Assembly: GCA_016212275.1 (NCBI GenBank)
Contig: JACRGR010000071.1
Coordinates: 1 to 44,893, forward strand
DNA length: 44,893 nucleotides
Origin: Nitrospinota bacterium
GTDB lineage: Bacteria; Nitrospinota_A; UBA7883; JACRGQ01
Direction of reading: 5' to 3'
The notes under the pieces: generated by a model
What the model was told of the DNA's origin: nothing
Seen by the model: only the letters and a program-made list of their open reading frames with translations
Database searches by the model: none
Position numbers and translations under genes: made by a program
Shown here: positions 43,882 to 44,893 of the stretch, piece after piece
Layout: every line of letters starts with the position of its first letter
Numbering within the stretch: the first letter of the stretch is position 1

Positions 43882-43953
43882 CCAAAGAATGGTTATCGGC
43901 GGATTGTGAAGTCCGGGGCAGTCCGCGGATGCCTTTTCCGCGAAGGCGGGCCG

Positions 43954-44874
43954 CTAGTTCTTGCGGATGGAGAGGCTCAGCTTCTGCGTGGTCGTTCCCG
44001 GCCAGTCTATCAACAGCGCACTGGCGATGAACACCGACGAATAAGTGCCGAACCCTATGCCCACCAGCAGGGTGAACGAGAAATCGTGCAACACCTCGCC
44101 GCCGAACACGAACAGCGCGATGACCGTCAGCAAGGTGAGGCCGGAGGTGATGATGGTCCGGCTCAATGTCTCGTTCACGCTTCCGTTCACAAGGTCCGGC
44201 AGTTCCATGTTGCGTTTCAGCCGGAGGTTTTCGCGCACCCGGTCGAAGACCACGATCGTGTCGTTCAGCGAATAGCCGATCACCGTAAGGATGGCCGCAA
44301 GTACCGGCAATGAGAATTCCCTGCCGGTGATCGCAAGCGCCCCGAGGGTGATGATGGTGTCGTGGATGATGGCGATAATGGCGGTGGTGGCGAAGCGGAA
44401 TTCGAACCGCACCGCGAGGTATATCAGGATGCCGATAAGCGAATAAAGCACCGCCAGCAGGGCCTTTATGGTCAGATCCTTGCCCACTTTGGGGCCGACG
44501 ATCTCGGTGCGCTCCACCGTGAAGCTGTCTTTGCCGAATTTCGATTCCAGCGCGGCGACCACCTCTTGCGTGGCGTTTTCCCCTTTTTGTTCCTTTGGCC
44601 GGATGTTGATGAGGATGTCCACCGGTTCGCCGAACTGCTGGATATCCCCGCCCATGCCGGTGACGTCCACGGCGGCGCGCACTTCGTTTATCTGCGGGGC
44701 CGTTTTGAATTTCACCTGCACAAGCGTGCCGCCCGCGAAGTCTATCCCGTATTTCAGCCCGCCGCTGGCGATGAGGACGACGATGGTAAGGAGGATCAGC
44801 GACCCCGAAAAGGCATAGCCGATCTTTTTGTAGCCGAGCCAGTTGACCGTTGGTTTGGTGCCGAAGAACCGCAT
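43954..44874 (-). CDS. secF: protein translocase subunit SecF
   Basis: Partner of SecD that uses proton motive force to finish export through SecYEG. The 306 residues have six membrane segments, the periplasmic P1 head beginning GGLKYGIDFAGGTLVQVKF and the RND-type signature LGALAITGREFSLPVLAAIL then TVIGYSLNDTIVVFDRVREN. The end of the window cuts just upstream, where secD would be expected. The gene converges with the envelope operon. Confidence 0.96.
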   Translation of the reverse strand: MRFFGTKPTVNWLGYKKIGYAFSGSLILLTIVVLIASGGLKYGIDFAGGTLVQVKFKTAPQINEVRAAVDVTGMGGDIQQFGEPVDILINIRPKEQKGENATQEVVAALESKFGKDSFTVERTEIVGPKVGKDLTIKALLAVLYSLIGILIYLAVRFEFRFATTAIIAIIHDTIITLGALAITGREFSLPVLAAILTVIGYSLNDTIVVFDRVRENLRLKRNMELPDLVNGSVNETLSRTIITSGLTLLTVIALFVFGGEVLHDFSFTLLVGIGFGTYSSVFIASALLIDWPGTTTQKLSLSIRKN

Positions 44875-44893
44875 TATACGCTTATCCTATCCA

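Noticed and set aside
43900-43950. Short stems between the protease and secF as a terminator
   Set aside because: GCGGA/TCCGC and GCCTT/AAGGC compete with each other, are weak, and have no T-run.
44875-44893. End of secD upstream of secF
   Set aside because: Expected from gene order, but only 19 bases remain and the frame cannot be decided.

Overview
The window is a gene-dense, GC-rich chromosomal segment from a Gram-negative bacterium. Evidence for an outer membrane includes FlgO, LPP20 and kelch lipoproteins with lipoboxes. I find no rRNA, tRNA, CRISPR array, insertion sequence or phage gene. The order rpsF-ssb-rpsR-DUF2232-rplI-dnaB-alr, a GlnD uridylyltransferase, a class II (B12) ribonucleotide reductase and many envelope lipoproteins suggest a deep-branching, Desulfobacterota/Nitrospinota-like lineage. 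That placement is inference; no marker was compared.

Layout. Positions 1-2711 (minus) hold ispG followed by proS, cut by the window edge. Positions 2.87-5.14 kb (plus) hold a phosphorelay set without a kinase: REC-GGDEF, HPt and two paralogous single-domain receivers. Positions 5.2-10.5 kb (plus) hold rpsF, ssb, rpsR, a DUF2232 membrane protein, rplI, dnaB and alr. Positions 10.5-14.9 kb (minus) hold menG/ubiE, an HtrA-like lipoprotein protease and glnD, joined by 4-nt stop/start overlaps and ending at a hairpin shared with alr. Positions 15.0-27.0 kb (plus) are a long ribosomal operon from rplV to rplQ with secY, adk, map, infA, rpmJ and rpoA. It has a promoter right before rplV and a strong terminator after rplQ. 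The usual first genes of the S10 operon (rpsJ to rpsS) and rpmD are absent here.

Positions 27.1-30.4 kb carry a small four-cysteine protein and a minus-strand sulfur cassette: a siroheme sulfite reductase with two ferredoxin clusters, a TusA-like protein and an APS reductase, then a TauE/SafE permease beyond a terminator. Positions 30.7-33.2 kb hold nrdJ, whose promoter carries two NrdR-box-like palindromes three helical turns apart. Between these units lie several perfect inverted repeats that look like a dispersed palindromic element.

Positions 33.3-43.9 kb are the most unusual part: an envelope island read outward from one divergent control region. Leftward are two FlgO-domain lipoproteins and a PEGA protein. 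Rightward is a tight nine-gene unit: a TolB-N/CsgG-like protein, a kelch lipoprotein, an LPP20-like protein, a TlpA-type thioredoxin, a DUF1573-cytochrome c fusion, a second TolB-N-like protein, a CHASE2 class III cyclase, a FecR-like protein and a trypsin-like protease. Eleven of the twelve products look exported and the cyclase is anchored in the inner membrane. My inference is that they form an envelope assembly or sensing system linking periplasmic redox chemistry to cyclic nucleotide signalling. The window closes with secF on the minus strand.
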